This document shows, one piece after another, positions 1-9,634 of a stretch of 64,000 nt of DNA. Where the stretch lies: NCBI GenBank assembly GCA_024330265.1, contig JANDLT010000017.1, positions 1 to 64,000 on the forward strand, in the 5' to 3' direction. The stretch comes from Pyrinomonadaceae bacterium MAG19_C2-C3 (GTDB taxonomy: Bacteria; Acidobacteriota; Blastocatellia; Pyrinomonadales; Pyrinomonadaceae). The translations under genes and the position numbers were made by a program. Every line of letters begins with the position of its first letter. Within the stretch, counting starts at the first letter, position 1. A model generated the notes under the pieces. The model was not told the origin of the DNA and did no database searches. It worked only from the letters and a program-made list of their open reading frames with translations.

Positions 1-60
1 TTGTACAAGGCTTGGTCTCCGATGGATCACCTCATAAAGAGTCGAACATTAGGTGAAGTT

Positions 61-3000
61 ATGAACTCGAACAAGCGCACCTTATTCGCACTGTTAATAT
101 GGATCGCAATCTTTTCATCATCCGCATTCGCGCAAAGCGATAGAGGCTCAATCACCGGAACTATCAGCGACCAGAGCAATGCCGTTGTTCCTAATGCGCG
201 CATCGTCGCCACTAATACCGAAACCAACGAGGAGCGCGAAACGACGACATCCGAGCAGGGCAGTTTCAGCCTGCCGCAATTAACGGCAGGTACGTATAGC
301 GTCAGAATTGAAGCACCGGGATTTAAGCCCGCGACGGCAGAGGTGAACGTCGGCGTGCAGATTACGCGCACTGTCAACGTCTCGCTTGAAACAGGAGAAA
401 TAACCGACGAGGTAGTCGTGACGAGCGACGCGACTCCGGCGATTGATACCGATTCCCCTGTGCGTCAAACCAACGTCACCGAAGAACAGGTTAAAGAACT
501 GCCTTTACTTGTCAACTCGGCGACTGCCGGACGCACACCGTTGTCTTTTATATTTTTGGATAGCAGCATTACATCCGTCGGGGCTGACGGCGGCGGCAAC
601 AATAACAACACCGTGACCGACCCTTCGCGCTTCAGAGTCGCGGGCGGGCAAGCATTAGGGACGGAAATCCTGATTGATGGCGCAAGCACGCAACGCACAC
701 AAAACGGCACATTCTTTTCGGCGGTCGCACCGGGTCCGAACGCCTTTCGTGAGTTCACGGTTTCGACCAGTACCTACTCGGCGGAGTTCGGAAACTCGAC
801 GGGCGGCGTCGTTAATTTCACGCTCAAGTCCGGCACGAACGAGTTTCACGGTGAAGGATACGACTTGCTTCGCAACGATGTCTTGAACGCTAATTCCTTC
901 AGAAACAACGCCACCGGACTTGAACGCAACCGCGATAATCAAAACAATTTCGGTTTCAATCTCGGCGGTCCTATTTTCTTGCCGAACTTCGGCGAAGGCG
1001 GTCGCGTCGTGCGCGGCTTTCGGGATAAAGCGTTCTTCTTTTTCAATTACGAAGGCTATCGTTTCAAGGAAGGCGAAAACGTCATCCTGACCGTGCCGAC
1101 CGCGCGGATGCGCTCCGGCGATTTTTCCGAATTGCTGACCGACCAAGACCTTAGAAGCGCGCGGAACGCCGCCGGTAATTTGATATTTCCAAACGGCGTA
1201 CAGATTTACAACCCGCGCCAACCCGCCGCCACGCGCCAAGCGATTCCGGGCAATCGCCTTGATCTAATGCCCGGACTGATTGACCCGGCGGGCTTGGCAA
1301 TCGTTCAGTTTTTTCCATTGCCGAATCGTCCCGGCGTGTTTCGCAATTACGCGGCTTCGACCATCGCTCCGATTAACATGAATCAAATCACGATGAAGTT
1401 TGATTTCCTGATTTCGGATAAACAAAAACTTACGACCAGCTATTCACAACGCGACCAACCGCGCACGCAGGGCGGCAATCCGCGCTTCCCCGAACCGTTC
1501 GTCGCCGACGGCGTGTGGGATCAAACAACCAAGTCTTACTTTGTGCGCGTGCAGCATAATTACACTTTGACTCCGACGCTGCTTAATAATTTCAATCTCG
1601 GTGTGACGCGCTATGACACCGCGAACCGGAACTTCACCGAAGGCTTCAACACCGCCAGTTTGGGGCTTCCGCCAAACGCGACGCAGAATTTTGCTTTCCC
1701 GCAAATACTTTTTCCGAACTATGGCAACCCGACTTCCTCGCTTGACCCGCGCGCTTATCAAGGCATCGGCTCGACCATCTTCACCGACCGCATACGAGAA
1801 AACGCGGTCGAAGTGACGGACTTTATGACTTACGTCACGGGTCGTCACACGATAAAATTCGGCGGCACGTTTCGCACGACGCAGTTTAATTTCTTTCAGC
1901 GTCTGCGACCCGGTGGCACGTTCAACTTCCGGCACGAACAAACCTCAAGCGCGGCGACGGCTGCCAACGGTTCACTGCTTGACCCGACGAGCGGACATCC
2001 GATTGCCAGCTTGCTGACCGGAGCGACGCAGAACTCCATCAACTTCACCAACTCGATTGACCCGGCTTTCCGGCAAATGAGATTCGGAGTCTACTTTCAA
2101 GACGATTTTAGAATCCTGCCGCGCCTGACCTTAAATCTCGGCTTTCGCTATGACGTTCCGGGATTGCGTTTTGAAGCCGCCGACCGTTATCGCACGTTCG
2201 ACCCGGACGTGATGAACCCCGCCGTCGGGCGATTGGGCGCGTTAGTCGGGGCGGGCGGGCAGGGCGGTTTGCAAGCCGAACTTCGCACGCTTGTTCCAAC
2301 CGATAAAACCAACTTCGGACCGCGCGTCGGTTTCGCCTATTCGCTTAATTCCAAAACGGTGGTACGCGGCGGCGGCGGGCTTTACTACGCTCCGATTCTC
2401 TATGGCTTCGACGGCTCGAACTCGCTCAACACCGGACTCATCGGTTACAACACCACGAGCGGCACGCGCACACCGTTCCCCGAACTCAATGGACGCAACG
2501 CCGCTTTCTTTCTTTCAAGCTATCCAAGCATTCCGGTGGTTGACCCGAACTCACAGTTTATCGGCGCGACTGATGTGCAATACTTCGACCCGGATTTCAA
2601 GACCGGACGCACCATCCAATATAGCCTCGACATTCAACGTGCGTTGCCTTATAACTTCGCCGTCTCCGTCGGCTATGTCGGACACAAAGCGACGCGGCTA
2701 CGCTCGAATTTCCAACGTCTCAACGCCCTTCCGCTCGAAGCTCTCCGGCTCGGCTTCCCGATACTTAATAGAAACGTCAACAACGTGACGGCGGCAGACC
2801 GCGCTTACGCCTCAAGCATCGGCTTCACCCTGCCCGCCAACGCCGATGCCGTCTATCCCGGCTTTAACGGCACGGTTTCGCAAGCCCTGAAACCGTTTCC
2901 GCAGTACGTTCGCTTCCAGAATCTTCTCGAAAGTCAGGGAACAAGCGATTACAACGCCCTGCAAGTCAAGCTCAATCGCCGCTTCGCACAGGGCATACAG

Positions 3001-3783
3001 TTCGGCTTGTCCTATACCTTCGCCAAACTCTTGACCAACGCATCGGAAGATTTGTTCGGCGGCACGCCTCTCGACGGCGTACTGCAAAATCCTTACGACC
3101 TTCGCTCGCTCCGCACCGTCTCGCCCAATCAACCGCCGCACGTCATCGTCTTCAACTACATCGCGCGACTGCCTTTCGGCAGAGGACGGCGTTTCCTTAA
3201 TCAAGGCGGCGTGGTTGATAAACTCGTCGGCGGCTGGCAAGTCGGTGCGGTTCATCGCTACCAGACAGGCACGCCGCTTTCGTTCTTCACTTCGCAAAAC
3301 ATCTTGTTTCTCGACCGCGTTGGAATCGAAGGCAACCTGCGGCTTAACTTAACCGGAGAGCCTATCTTTACCGACAACCCGCGCACGCCCGGCGACATCA
3401 CTTTGGGCTTTACGTCCATCAACCCGGCGGCTTTCGCCGCCCCGCCGAACTATCAAGCCACGCCAACAACCGACGTGAGTTCACAGGCATATCGTGATTA
3501 TTACCTCGACCCGACGCGCTTTTTCGGCACGGCTCCGCCCGTGCTTGCCGATGTCAGAAGCGACCCGTTTCTCAGCGAAAACTTGAGCGTGCTGAAAAAG
3601 ACGCGCATCACCGAAGGCTTCACGCTTGAATTGGGGGCGGAGTTTTTCAACGCCTTTAACCGTCATCGCTTCTTCGCGCCCACGACCGATTTGAACAACG
3701 CCAACTTCGGCTTCCAGAGCGTCGGTGGAGACGGCTTTTACGCTCCGCGCGTCATCCAACTGCGCGCCAGAGTCATCTTCTAA
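61..3783 (+). CDS. Oar-like TonB-dependent outer-membrane receptor
   Basis: Outer-membrane receptor of the very large Oar/CarboxypepD_reg type. The frame is open from base 1, but the ATG at 61 is preferred: AGGTGA lies at 51-56 and the first 25 residues form a clear signal peptide ending in SAFAQ. Residues about 27-120 after cleavage form a carboxypeptidase-regulatory-like beta-sandwich (starts RGSITGTISD). A plug follows (region with SAEFGNSTGGVVNFTLKSGT), with FFFFNYEGYR typical of this family, and then a long beta-barrel. The protein ends in RARVIF with the terminal phenylalanine expected of BAM substrates. At 1240 residues it has the usual family length. A sulfatase follows on the same strand, so uptake of sulfated glycan fragments is a reasonable inference; the substrate itself is not visible. 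A typical TonB box was not identified. Confidence 0.9.
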   Translation: MNSNKRTLFALLIWIAIFSSSAFAQSDRGSITGTISDQSNAVVPNARIVATNTETNEERETTTSEQGSFSLPQLTAGTYSVRIEAPGFKPATAEVNVGVQITRTVNVSLETGEITDEVVVTSDATPAIDTDSPVRQTNVTEEQVKELPLLVNSATAGRTPLSFIFLDSSITSVGADGGGNNNNTVTDPSRFRVAGGQALGTEILIDGASTQRTQNGTFFSAVAPGPNAFREFTVSTSTYSAEFGNSTGGVVNFTLKSGTNEFHGEGYDLLRNDVLNANSFRNNATGLERNRDNQNNFGFNLGGPIFLPNFGEGGRVVRGFRDKAFFFFNYEGYRFKEGENVILTVPTARMRSGDFSELLTDQDLRSARNAAGNLIFPNGVQIYNPRQPAATRQAIPGNRLDLMPGLIDPAGLAIVQFFPLPNRPGVFRNYAASTIAPINMNQITMKFDFLISDKQKLTTSYSQRDQPRTQGGNPRFPEPFVADGVWDQTTKSYFVRVQHNYTLTPTLLNNFNLGVTRYDTANRNFTEGFNTASLGLPPNATQNFAFPQILFPNYGNPTSSLDPRAYQGIGSTIFTDRIRENAVEVTDFMTYVTGRHTIKFGGTFRTTQFNFFQRLRPGGTFNFRHEQTSSAATAANGSLLDPTSGHPIASLLTGATQNSINFTNSIDPAFRQMRFGVYFQDDFRILPRLTLNLGFRYDVPGLRFEAADRYRTFDPDVMNPAVGRLGALVGAGGQGGLQAELRTLVPTDKTNFGPRVGFAYSLNSKTVVRGGGGLYYAPILYGFDGSNSLNTGLIGYNTTSGTRTPFPELNGRNAAFFLSSYPSIPVVDPNSQFIGATDVQYFDPDFKTGRTIQYSLDIQRALPYNFAVSVGYVGHKATRLRSNFQRLNALPLEALRLGFPILNRNVNNVTAADRAYASSIGFTLPANADAVYPGFNGTVSQALKPFPQYVRFQNLLESQGTSDYNALQVKLNRRFAQGIQFGLSYTFAKLLTNASEDLFGGTPLDGVLQNPYDLRSLRTVSPNQPPHVIVFNYIARLPFGRGRRFLNQGGVVDKLVGGWQVGAVHRYQTGTPLSFFTSQNILFLDRVGIEGNLRLNLTGEPIFTDNPRTPGDITLGFTSINPAAFAAPPNYQATPTTDVSSQAYRDYYLDPTRFFGTAPPVLADVRSDPFLSENLSVLKKTRITEGFTLELGAEFFNAFNRHRFFAPTTDLNNANFGFQSVGGDGFYAPRVIQLRARVIF

Positions 3784-3801
3784 GAAGCAGGATTATCACG
3801 A

Positions 3802-3841
3802 GCGGCGCGGAAGGTGACGTGTCAGATTTTCCGCGCCGCTT
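3802..3841 (+). terminator. Hairpin after the receptor gene
   Basis: An 11-bp stem (GCGGCGCGGAA pairing with TTCCGCGCCGC) lies about 20 bases after the receptor stop and is followed by a weak T-rich stretch. It is a probable terminator or mRNA 3' stabiliser between the receptor and the sulfatase gene. Confidence 0.5.
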
Positions 3842-3883
3842 CACCTTTTCATAATTGAGTGGACAAGGAGCAATAGACCGGAC

Positions 3884-5326
3884 ATGAACTCGATTCGTTC
3901 AACTTATTTGGCGCGGCTGGTTTCATCGGGAATCATCGGCACGCTGTTTTTGACTTTGCTTTTCTCGCCTGTCACCGCGTCCGTTCGACAAAAAAACTTT
4001 AGACCGCCCAACATCGTCTATATCATGGCGGATGATTTAGGTTGGCGTGAATTGAATGCTTACGGCAACCGTTTTAACGAAACACCGAACCTCAACCGCC
4101 TCGCCGCGCAAGGCATTAAGTTCACCAACGCTTACGCCGCCGCTCCGATTTGTTCACCGACGCGCGCCGCCTTTATGACCGGACAATATCCGGGCAGGAC
4201 AGGCATTACCAACTACATCGAAGCCAAAGACACGAATTATCTCAAGCCTTCTTACACCACGATTAACGAACGGCTAAAACAATCCGGTTATCGCACGGCT
4301 CTCATCGGCAAGTGGCACTTGACGGGCGATTACGAAGCGGGACCCGAAGGTAAAGGCTTAGGTCGCCCGCAACTTCACGGTTGGGATGAAGTCATCGCTT
4401 CGGAAACCAAGTACATAGGTCCCGGCGACTATTTTTACCCGTACTTCTTCATGCCGGATTTGCCGGAACGCGCCCCGGAGTTCACGGGACGCAAACCCGA
4501 TGAACCTGAATACTTGACTGACCGACTTAACGCCGAAGCCGTTGACTTCATCAAGCGCAACAAAGAACGTCCGTTCTTTCTCTACCTCTCGCACTACGCA
4601 CCGCATACGCAACTCGCCGGAAAGCCCGCGCTCTTGCGTAAGTATCAAGCCAAACCTGACTCCGGCGCGAACGCACGCGGCAATTACAATCATCCGAATC
4701 TCGCGGCGATGCTTGAGAGCATTGATGACGGTGTGGGAATGATTACGCGCACGCTTGACGAACTCGGACTTGCGGAAAACACGCTTGTCGTCTTCACTTC
4801 CGACAACGGCGGCGAGTTCGGCGTCACGACCAATTCACCACTGTGGGCGGGCAAGTCCACGATTTACGAAGGCGGTTTGCGCGTCCCCCAAATCATGCGC
4901 TTTCCGGGCAAGATTCCAAACAACGCCGTGAGCGATGTGCCGACGATTACGGTTGATTATTTTCCGACCTTTATGGAACTCGCCGGAGCGCGTCCCGACA
5001 CGCAACAACCGGTAGACGGCACAAGTCTCACGCCGCTGTTCAAAGCGGGCGGACGACTTGAGCGCGATACAATCTATTTTCACTACCCGCTCGCTCAACC
5101 TCGCTTACTCGCCGCACGCTCGTCCGGCGCGGTGCGTCACGGCGATTACAAGTTAATCGAGTTTTTCGATACGGGTGAGATACAGCTTTTCAATCTTCGA
5201 GAGGACATCGGCGAACAATGGAATCTCGCCGCGCAAATGCCGCAGAAAGTCACGGAGATGCGCCGGATGATTAGTGACTGGCGCAAGCGCGCGAACGTCA
5301 GTATGCAACCGATGCGGGCGAAATGA
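3884..5326 (+). CDS. Secreted sulfatase (formylglycine-dependent)
   Basis: Type I sulfatase that hydrolyses sulfate esters after its active-site Cys is converted to formylglycine. Residues 1-33 form a signal peptide. The metal-binding start NIVYIMADDLG is at about 43-53. The modification motif CSPTR is at residues 90-94, and GKWHL (about 146) and TSDNGGEFG (about 300) supply further catalytic and metal ligands. The 480 residues fit arylsulfatase A-like enzymes. It lies 100 bases after the TonB-dependent receptor, which suggests joint use on sulfated polysaccharide or glycosaminoglycan. No formylglycine-generating enzyme gene is in the window. The exact substrate cannot be told from sequence. 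Confidence 0.92.
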   Translation: MNSIRSTYLARLVSSGIIGTLFLTLLFSPVTASVRQKNFRPPNIVYIMADDLGWRELNAYGNRFNETPNLNRLAAQGIKFTNAYAAAPICSPTRAAFMTGQYPGRTGITNYIEAKDTNYLKPSYTTINERLKQSGYRTALIGKWHLTGDYEAGPEGKGLGRPQLHGWDEVIASETKYIGPGDYFYPYFFMPDLPERAPEFTGRKPDEPEYLTDRLNAEAVDFIKRNKERPFFLYLSHYAPHTQLAGKPALLRKYQAKPDSGANARGNYNHPNLAAMLESIDDGVGMITRTLDELGLAENTLVVFTSDNGGEFGVTTNSPLWAGKSTIYEGGLRVPQIMRFPGKIPNNAVSDVPTITVDYFPTFMELAGARPDTQQPVDGTSLTPLFKAGGRLERDTIYFHYPLAQPRLLAARSSGAVRHGDYKLIEFFDTGEIQLFNLREDIGEQWNLAAQMPQKVTEMRRMISDWRKRANVSMQPMRAK

Positions 5327-5347
5327 ATTTCATGTAAAGCGGAAAAC

Positions 5348-5382
5348 GAAAGAGGCAAGCATCAATGACGCTTGCCTCTTTC
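5348..5382. terminator. Bidirectional terminator after sulfatase
   Basis: Perfect 13-bp stem (GAAAGAGGCAAGC with its complement) and a 9-base loop, with A-rich and T-rich flanks inside the stem ends. It sits 22 bases after the sulfatase stop and before the convergent tRNA-Phe gene. Confidence 0.75.
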
Positions 5383-5453
5383 TATCTACAACGACAAACT
5401 TTTAAGCGTGAACTTTGGTTTTTCGTTTGAATTGATTAACGGTGAAATGAAAG

Positions 5454-5526
5454 TGGCTAGGGAGGGAATTGAACCCCCGACACCTCGATTTTCAGTCGAG
5501 TGCTCTACCAACTGAGCTACCTAGCC
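5454..5526 (-). tRNA. tRNA-Phe (GAA)
   Basis: Complete cloverleaf on the minus strand: 7-bp acceptor GGCTAGG/CCTAGCC, D-arm AGCTCAGTTGGTAGAGC, anticodon stem CTCGA/TCGAG with loop CTGAAAA (anticodon GAA), and T-arm with GGTTCAATTCC. Discriminator base A; CCA is not encoded. It lies between the sulfatase and recA. Confidence 0.97.
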
Positions 5527-5632
5527 GTGCGCGTGTGCGGTGCTTGTTAAGGCTGGCAAGTATAGGAATGGATGTTGATAACTGTCAAATGCGACGTAAA
5601 ACGGCGTTTGAATTTTGATTGCTATAGCCAAT

Positions 5633-5664
5633 AGACGGTGAAAGCAATGATGCTCTCACCGTCT
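5633..5664 (-). terminator. Hairpin downstream of recA
   Basis: Stem AGACGGTGA/TCACCGTCT with a further AGC/GCT pairing inside, 33 bases downstream of the recA stop. There is no clear U-run, so it is a weak terminator or 3' stabiliser. Confidence 0.45.
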
Positions 5665-5696
5665 AAAGCTGAAGTCACGACAGAACGAAAACGCTT

Positions 5697-7823
5697 TTAC
5701 GCGATTGCCGCAACCTCACCGCTCGGCGTGCCGTCAAGCAACGCCATACCGAGTGCTTTACGCACATCGTTTTCGATGCGGTTACGAAGGTCGAGATTAT
5801 CTTTCAAAGTCTGTTTTGAATTTTCGCGTCCCTGACCAAGCCGTTCACCGCTATACGAAAACCACGCTCCGGCTTTTTCGACGACTTTGTGATTGACCGC
5901 TAAATCAATCAAATCCCCTTCGCGCGAAATGCCTTCGCCGTACATGATGTCCAACTCGGTTTCACGAAACGGTGGTGCGACTTTGTTCTTCACGATTTTA
6001 ACTCTCGTGCGATTGCCAACCACACGGTCGCCGTCTTTAATCGCGCCGATGCGACGAATATCAATTCGCAAAGACGAATAAAACTTTAGTGCGCGCCCGC
6101 CCGTCGTCGTTTCCGGCGAGTTGTGAACAATCACACCGTCAACCAGATAAGTGTGATTGCCTTCTACTTCAATGTCAAAACGCCGCATCGAGCGCGTTGG
6201 TGGTTTGCGATAAATTTTCGTAATTTTCGCTGGAATCGTTCGCAAACATTTCAATTCATCTTTCGTGAAATGGCGGTCGGTCAGCCAAGCGAACTTCTCG
6301 CGCTGGCTCGGATGCAATTTATAATTCATCGAAGGATGCGTGTAAGGCGCGATGATTTCGTGCAGACGCGCGGTTTGTTCGGCGTTAAAACGGAATCCGC
6401 ACTCGAAGTTTTGCGGTCTGCCGATACCGATTTTTTCAAAGTACGTCAAAACTCTCTCGCGGTCTGCGCCCTGCAAACATTTATTGTAAAGCGTTGCTTT
6501 GCCTTTGCCCCAACGCGCGAAACTTCCGGCGAAGGTTCCGTCATCGGCAAACCAAGTGGCAAGCCCGCGCGCATCCAGATTTTCCAAAACCGTTTCCGAA
6601 ACTGTGCGCTTACCGTGTTCGTCGTACAGATGCGAATGTAAATCGTTCAACGCCGTAAAAGCGAAAGTGTCGAAGCCGAAGCCGTTTCCGACCCGACCGA
6701 AATCTCGCGCCAACGGCGACAAAAACTCGTGTTTCCATTTGGCATACTCAATCTGTTTTTCGCCGTGACCGACACGAAAACTTGCCGTGTGCGTTCCGGT
6801 GCGGCGCAAAGAACCGTCGCCAAGCGAACTACCGAGAATCAACTGCAGTTGGTCTTCGGTCATTTGATAATCGCTGACCGTTACCAAAACTTCGTCGCCG
6901 ACTTCTAATTCACCCGCCGGACATTCGCCGTCGGCGGTGTAAATCGTGTGATTCGGGGTTGCCGCGAATTTGCGCTTGCCGGACTTTCCACCTTCGACCT
7001 CGAACTGCAAAAAGTAGTCCGCGTTTCCGTTATCAAACCATCTGACAACGCGGCGCGGTTCGATTTCTCCGGTAACAACATTGCTGCTTAAAACTTCGAC
7101 GGGAAGTTTTTGATTAACGATTTTGCCGATTTTTTCCGTCGTGCCGTCGGCTAAAACAATTCGCGTGTTGTAATGAAAGCAACCGAACATGACGCCGATT
7201 TTTTCACGAATCTGATTGATGAACACCAGCGACGTATTCGATTGCGCGACGATTGCCGTCAATTTACGCAAAGCCTGCGACATCAAACGCGCGTGCAAGC
7301 CGGGCAGACTGTCGCCCATATCGCCGTCGAGTTCGGCGCGCGGAACGAGTGCCGCCACCGAGTCAACGACGATAATGTCCACGCCCGAAGAACGCACGAG
7401 GGCTTCGACGATTTCTAGAGCCTGTTCGCCGGAATCGGGTTGCGAAATCAACATGTCGTCAATGTTGACGCCGAGTGCCACCGCGTATTCGGGATCCATC
7501 GCGTGTTCGGCGTCAATGTAAGCGGCGACACCGCCCGCCTTTTGCGCCTCGGCGACGATGTGCAAAGCGAGCGTTGTTTTACCGCTCGATTCGGGTCCGA
7601 AAATCTCCGTGATACGCCCGCGCGGAATGCCGCCGATACCAATCGCGGCGTCAATGGAAATCGCGGTCGTCGAAATTGCGGCGATGTCGGAAACCGCGCG
7701 TTCGCCGAGCCGCATAATCGAGCCTTTGCCAAACTTCTTTTCGATGTTTGCGAGCGCGGCTTCGACGGCTTTGCCGCGATCCGCCCCGCCCATAGTTTTT
7801 GTTTCAGCCATTGTTCCCAACAT
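5697..7823 (-). CDS. recA: Recombinase RecA with in-frame intein
   Basis: DNA-strand-exchange and LexA-coprotease protein. Walker A is GPESSGKTT, and the extein flanks read [13 protein letters not shown] and then [13 protein letters not shown], the conserved RecA loop L2 region. A 354-residue intein (6120-7181) interrupts the gene between the Gly of VMFG and a Ser where most RecAs have Asn. Without the intein the protein is about 350-354 residues, the normal RecA length. The frame is open from 7949, but RecA homology begins at [12 protein letters not shown] at 7823 (AAGGA directly upstream) or 7811 are the plausible starts. A 20-bp perfect palindrome at 7928-7947 may be an SOS operator. lexA is present elsewhere in the window (58.4 kb), so the SOS response is likely functional provided the intein splices. 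Confidence 0.97.
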   Translation of the reverse strand: MLGTMAETKTMGGADRGKAVEAALANIEKKFGKGSIMRLGERAVSDIAAISTTAISIDAAIGIGGIPRGRITEIFGPESSGKTTLALHIVAEAQKAGGVAAYIDAEHAMDPEYAVALGVNIDDMLISQPDSGEQALEIVEALVRSSGVDIIVVDSVAALVPRAELDGDMGDSLPGLHARLMSQALRKLTAIVAQSNTSLVFINQIREKIGVMFGCFHYNTRIVLADGTTEKIGKIVNQKLPVEVLSSNVVTGEIEPRRVVRWFDNGNADYFLQFEVEGGKSGKRKFAATPNHTIYTADGECPAGELEVGDEVLVTVSDYQMTEDQLQLILGSSLGDGSLRRTGTHTASFRVGHGEKQIEYAKWKHEFLSPLARDFGRVGNGFGFDTFAFTALNDLHSHLYDEHGKRTVSETVLENLDARGLATWFADDGTFAGSFARWGKGKATLYNKCLQGADRERVLTYFEKIGIGRPQNFECGFRFNAEQTARLHEIIAPYTHPSMNYKLHPSQREKFAWLTDRHFTKDELKCLRTIPAKITKIYRKPPTRSMRRFDIEVEGNHTYLVDGVIVHNSPETTTGGRALKFYSSLRIDIRRIGAIKDGDRVVGNRTRVKIVKNKVAPPFRETELDIMYGEGISREGDLIDLAVNHKVVEKAGAWFSYSGERLGQGRENSKQTLKDNLDLRNRIENDVRKALGMALLDGTPSGEVAAIA
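6120..7181 (-). mobile_element. RecA intein with LAGLIDADG homing endonuclease
   Basis: Splicing element of 354 residues. It begins with Cys (block [15 protein letters not shown]), has the block B motif TPNH at residues 75-78 and a block F/G end [15 protein letters not shown]...VIVHN with penultimate His and terminal Asn; the +1 extein residue is Ser. All residues needed for class 1 splicing are therefore visible. Two LAGLIDADG-type motifs with their acidic residues are present: [11 protein letters not shown] at about 114-124 and [11 protein letters not shown] at about 206-216. The endonuclease thus looks intact rather than decayed. The insertion point corresponds, as far as I recall, to the RecA-b site known from Mycobacterium leprae. 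Codon use is not obviously foreign. Confidence 0.95.
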
Positions 7824-7927
7824 TCCTTCCCTACTCTTAATGTCTCGATGTAAAGCCTGTTTTCGACGCTGTACCGGGCGTCGAATAACGCCCGACAGTA
7901 TAACACTCTTGCCGCGAGAGTGGAACG

Positions 7928-7947
7928 GTGTTTCATACTTGAAACAC
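7928..7947. promoter_or_regulatory. Candidate SOS operator upstream of recA
   Basis: Perfect palindrome GTGTTTCATACTTGAAACAC (8-bp arms, 4-bp centre) about 105 bases before the recA start. A good -10 hexamer (TATACT on the minus strand, near 7898-7903) lies between it and the gene. Position and symmetry suit a LexA-type operator, but no matching copy was found upstream of lexA in this window, so the assignment is an inference. Confidence 0.4.
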
Positions 7948-8034
7948 AAATTATCAACCGTAAAACTTTAATATCCGACAGCTTGCGAAAGATTTAAGAT
8001 GCGATTATCACGCATCGCGTTCTCACAAATTCCG

Positions 8035-8436
8035 TCAAACAATTTCATCACTCAACCCATCGCCGTCTGAAACATCATCGTCTGAAATATTCGTCCCCGC
8101 GTCGAGAGCGTCACGAACATTCAAGCCTGTGCGTTGCTCGAATTGTCGGCTAAGAGAGATGACCGCCGCGGTGCTTTCGTCGCGCGTGATACGTTCGACG
8201 CGCCACATCGGAAAGAAAAAATCGGACGGTGCGATTTCGTTTTCACCTTTCGCCACGCCGCGCGTCCAATCTTCAAACGCATGGACATCAAGCCCGCGCA
8301 AGAATACGCCCGCCGTATTTATCTCGTCGAGTCTGCCCCAACATTGTTCGCGCGGTTCACGCAGCACGACCAACACGCACGCTCCCGATGCGATACCCGT
8401 CCCCGGTTGCGTTGTGCATGATAGAGATTCTTTCAT
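8035..8436 (-). CDS. Small conserved protein of unknown function
   Basis: 133 residues, no signal peptide or membrane segment. The core looks like a compact beta-rich domain (GACVLVVLREPREQCWGRLDEI, then GVFLRGLDVHAFEDW, then FFFPMWRVERI) followed by an acidic tail rich in Asp/Gly. The pattern resembles short acidobacterial proteins I have seen annotated as hypothetical, and a PilZ-like fold is possible but the RxxxR and D/NxSxxG motifs are not clearly present. It is on the same strand as, and 63 bases after, a diguanylate cyclase gene, so a role linked to c-di-GMP is a guess from context only. The start ATG at 8436 is the only good candidate. Confidence 0.7.
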   Translation of the reverse strand: MKESLSCTTQPGTGIASGACVLVVLREPREQCWGRLDEINTAGVFLRGLDVHAFEDWTRGVAKGENEIAPSDFFFPMWRVERITRDESTAAVISLSRQFEQRTGLNVRDALDAGTNISDDDVSDGDGLSDEIV

Positions 8437-8499
8437 ATCGCAACTCGTATAGTTTTAGCCGTAGAGTTTGCGGCAAGCTGAACTTATCGAACGTCCGGC

Positions 8500-9468
8500 T
8501 TAATGGATTTTGGAGACGGTCGAAGGCAAGACGTTAGGAGTTGTGCGCGCGACGGCGATGCGGTTGCGCCCCGCGCCTTTTGCTTCGTAAAGCGAATCGT
8601 CGCTGGCAAGATATAAGAGGCGTTCGGTCGTGGCATGAACCGGACACGCGGCGACGCCGATGCTGACCGTCACCGTGCCGATATTTTCAATCGGTGTGGC
8701 GGCGATATGTTGGAGAAGTCGTTCGGCGACGACGGCGGCGCGTTCGTCCGTCGTTCCGGCAAGCAACAACGCGAACTCCTCACCGCCGAGCCGCGCGGCG
8801 GTATCGTTGTCGCGTGAAAACTCTGTCAGCGCGTTTGCGACTTGACGTATCACGACATCGCCTGCGTCATGCCCGTGTGTGTCGTTGATGCGTTTGAGAA
8901 AATCTATGTCAACCAACAACAGCGCGCACGGCACATTGTAACGTCGCCAGCGTTCGACTTCTTGCGCGAACGCTGTGCGGAAGCGGCGACGATTGGCGAG
9001 TCCCGTCAGGTGGTCGCGTTCGGCTTCGGCGCGCAGACGGTCAATGGTTTCTTTGACTTCGACGAGTTGCTTGATACGCCAGATGAGCAAATCGTTGTCG
9101 TTCGGAATCTGAAAATAGTCAAACGCTCCGGCAATCATCGCCGCGCTGCGACGGGCGGAAATCGCTTCTTCCGCTCCGATGAGAACCAGCGGCACGCCGT
9201 CCCGGGCTTCGAGCAAACTGCGCGCAAGTTCTTCCGCCGTGATGCCGCGCAAACGGTTGTGAGCGACGACGACATGCGGGCGCGTGTGGCGCAGGGCGAT
9301 GATTGCCGCCGCTCCGCGCGTGACATCGGTGACGATAAAGCCCACCCCTTCAAGCAACGTGCGATACGCGGCGACTGCCGGGTCGTCGGTGACGAGCAAC
9401 ACGCGCCCTTGTTGTTCGCGCGTTCGCATGGCTTGCGCCGAACCGATTGCCCGTGCCGTCGAGGTCAT
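8500..9468 (-). CDS. Diguanylate cyclase with degenerate receiver domain
   Basis: 322 residues. Residues about 22-135 form a receiver-like domain, but the phospho-acceptor position reads VVVAHNRLRG with no Asp, so it is unlikely to be phosphorylated in the usual way. The C-terminal GGDEF domain (about 150-310) is complete: DHLTGLANRR, DIDFLKRINDTHGHDAGD and the active-site GGEEF preceded by the inhibitory-site motif RDND (RxxD, nine residues upstream of GGEEF as usual). It should make c-di-GMP from two GTP with product inhibition. Cytoplasmic; no membrane segments. A small gene of unknown function follows on the same strand. Confidence 0.92.
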   Translation of the reverse strand: MTSTARAIGSAQAMRTREQQGRVLLVTDDPAVAAYRTLLEGVGFIVTDVTRGAAAIIALRHTRPHVVVAHNRLRGITAEELARSLLEARDGVPLVLIGAEEAISARRSAAMIAGAFDYFQIPNDNDLLIWRIKQLVEVKETIDRLRAEAERDHLTGLANRRRFRTAFAQEVERWRRYNVPCALLLVDIDFLKRINDTHGHDAGDVVIRQVANALTEFSRDNDTAARLGGEEFALLLAGTTDERAAVVAERLLQHIAATPIENIGTVTVSIGVAACPVHATTERLLYLASDDSLYEAKGAGRNRIAVARTTPNVLPSTVSKIH

Positions 9469-9590
9469 AGCTGGAAGATTGGTACTGATAGAGTTACCGG
9501 AAAAATTGTTTAGTGGAATTAAAGCCGTTCGGGACGGGCGACACTTTAGCAGAAACGCGCGCTAATGTAACGGAAATCTGTTTGCGCTCT

Positions 9591-9623
9591 ATGTCCGGCT
9601 AATGTCCGGCTAATGTCCGGTCA
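9591..9623. repeat. Three tandem 11-bp repeats
   Basis: Three consecutive copies of ATGTCCGGCTA (the last ends TCA) in the gap between the diguanylate cyclase start and the ankyrin gene stop. No coding or clear regulatory function is visible. Confidence 0.7.
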
Positions 9624-9634
9624 ATGGTCGCGTT

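Noticed and set aside
655-1239. Long minus-strand frames inside the TonB receptor gene
   Set aside because: Shadow frames caused by codon bias of the real gene on the plus strand; no motifs.
6123-6641. Plus-strand frame of 172 residues over the intein
   Set aside because: Antisense shadow of the intein; no family features.
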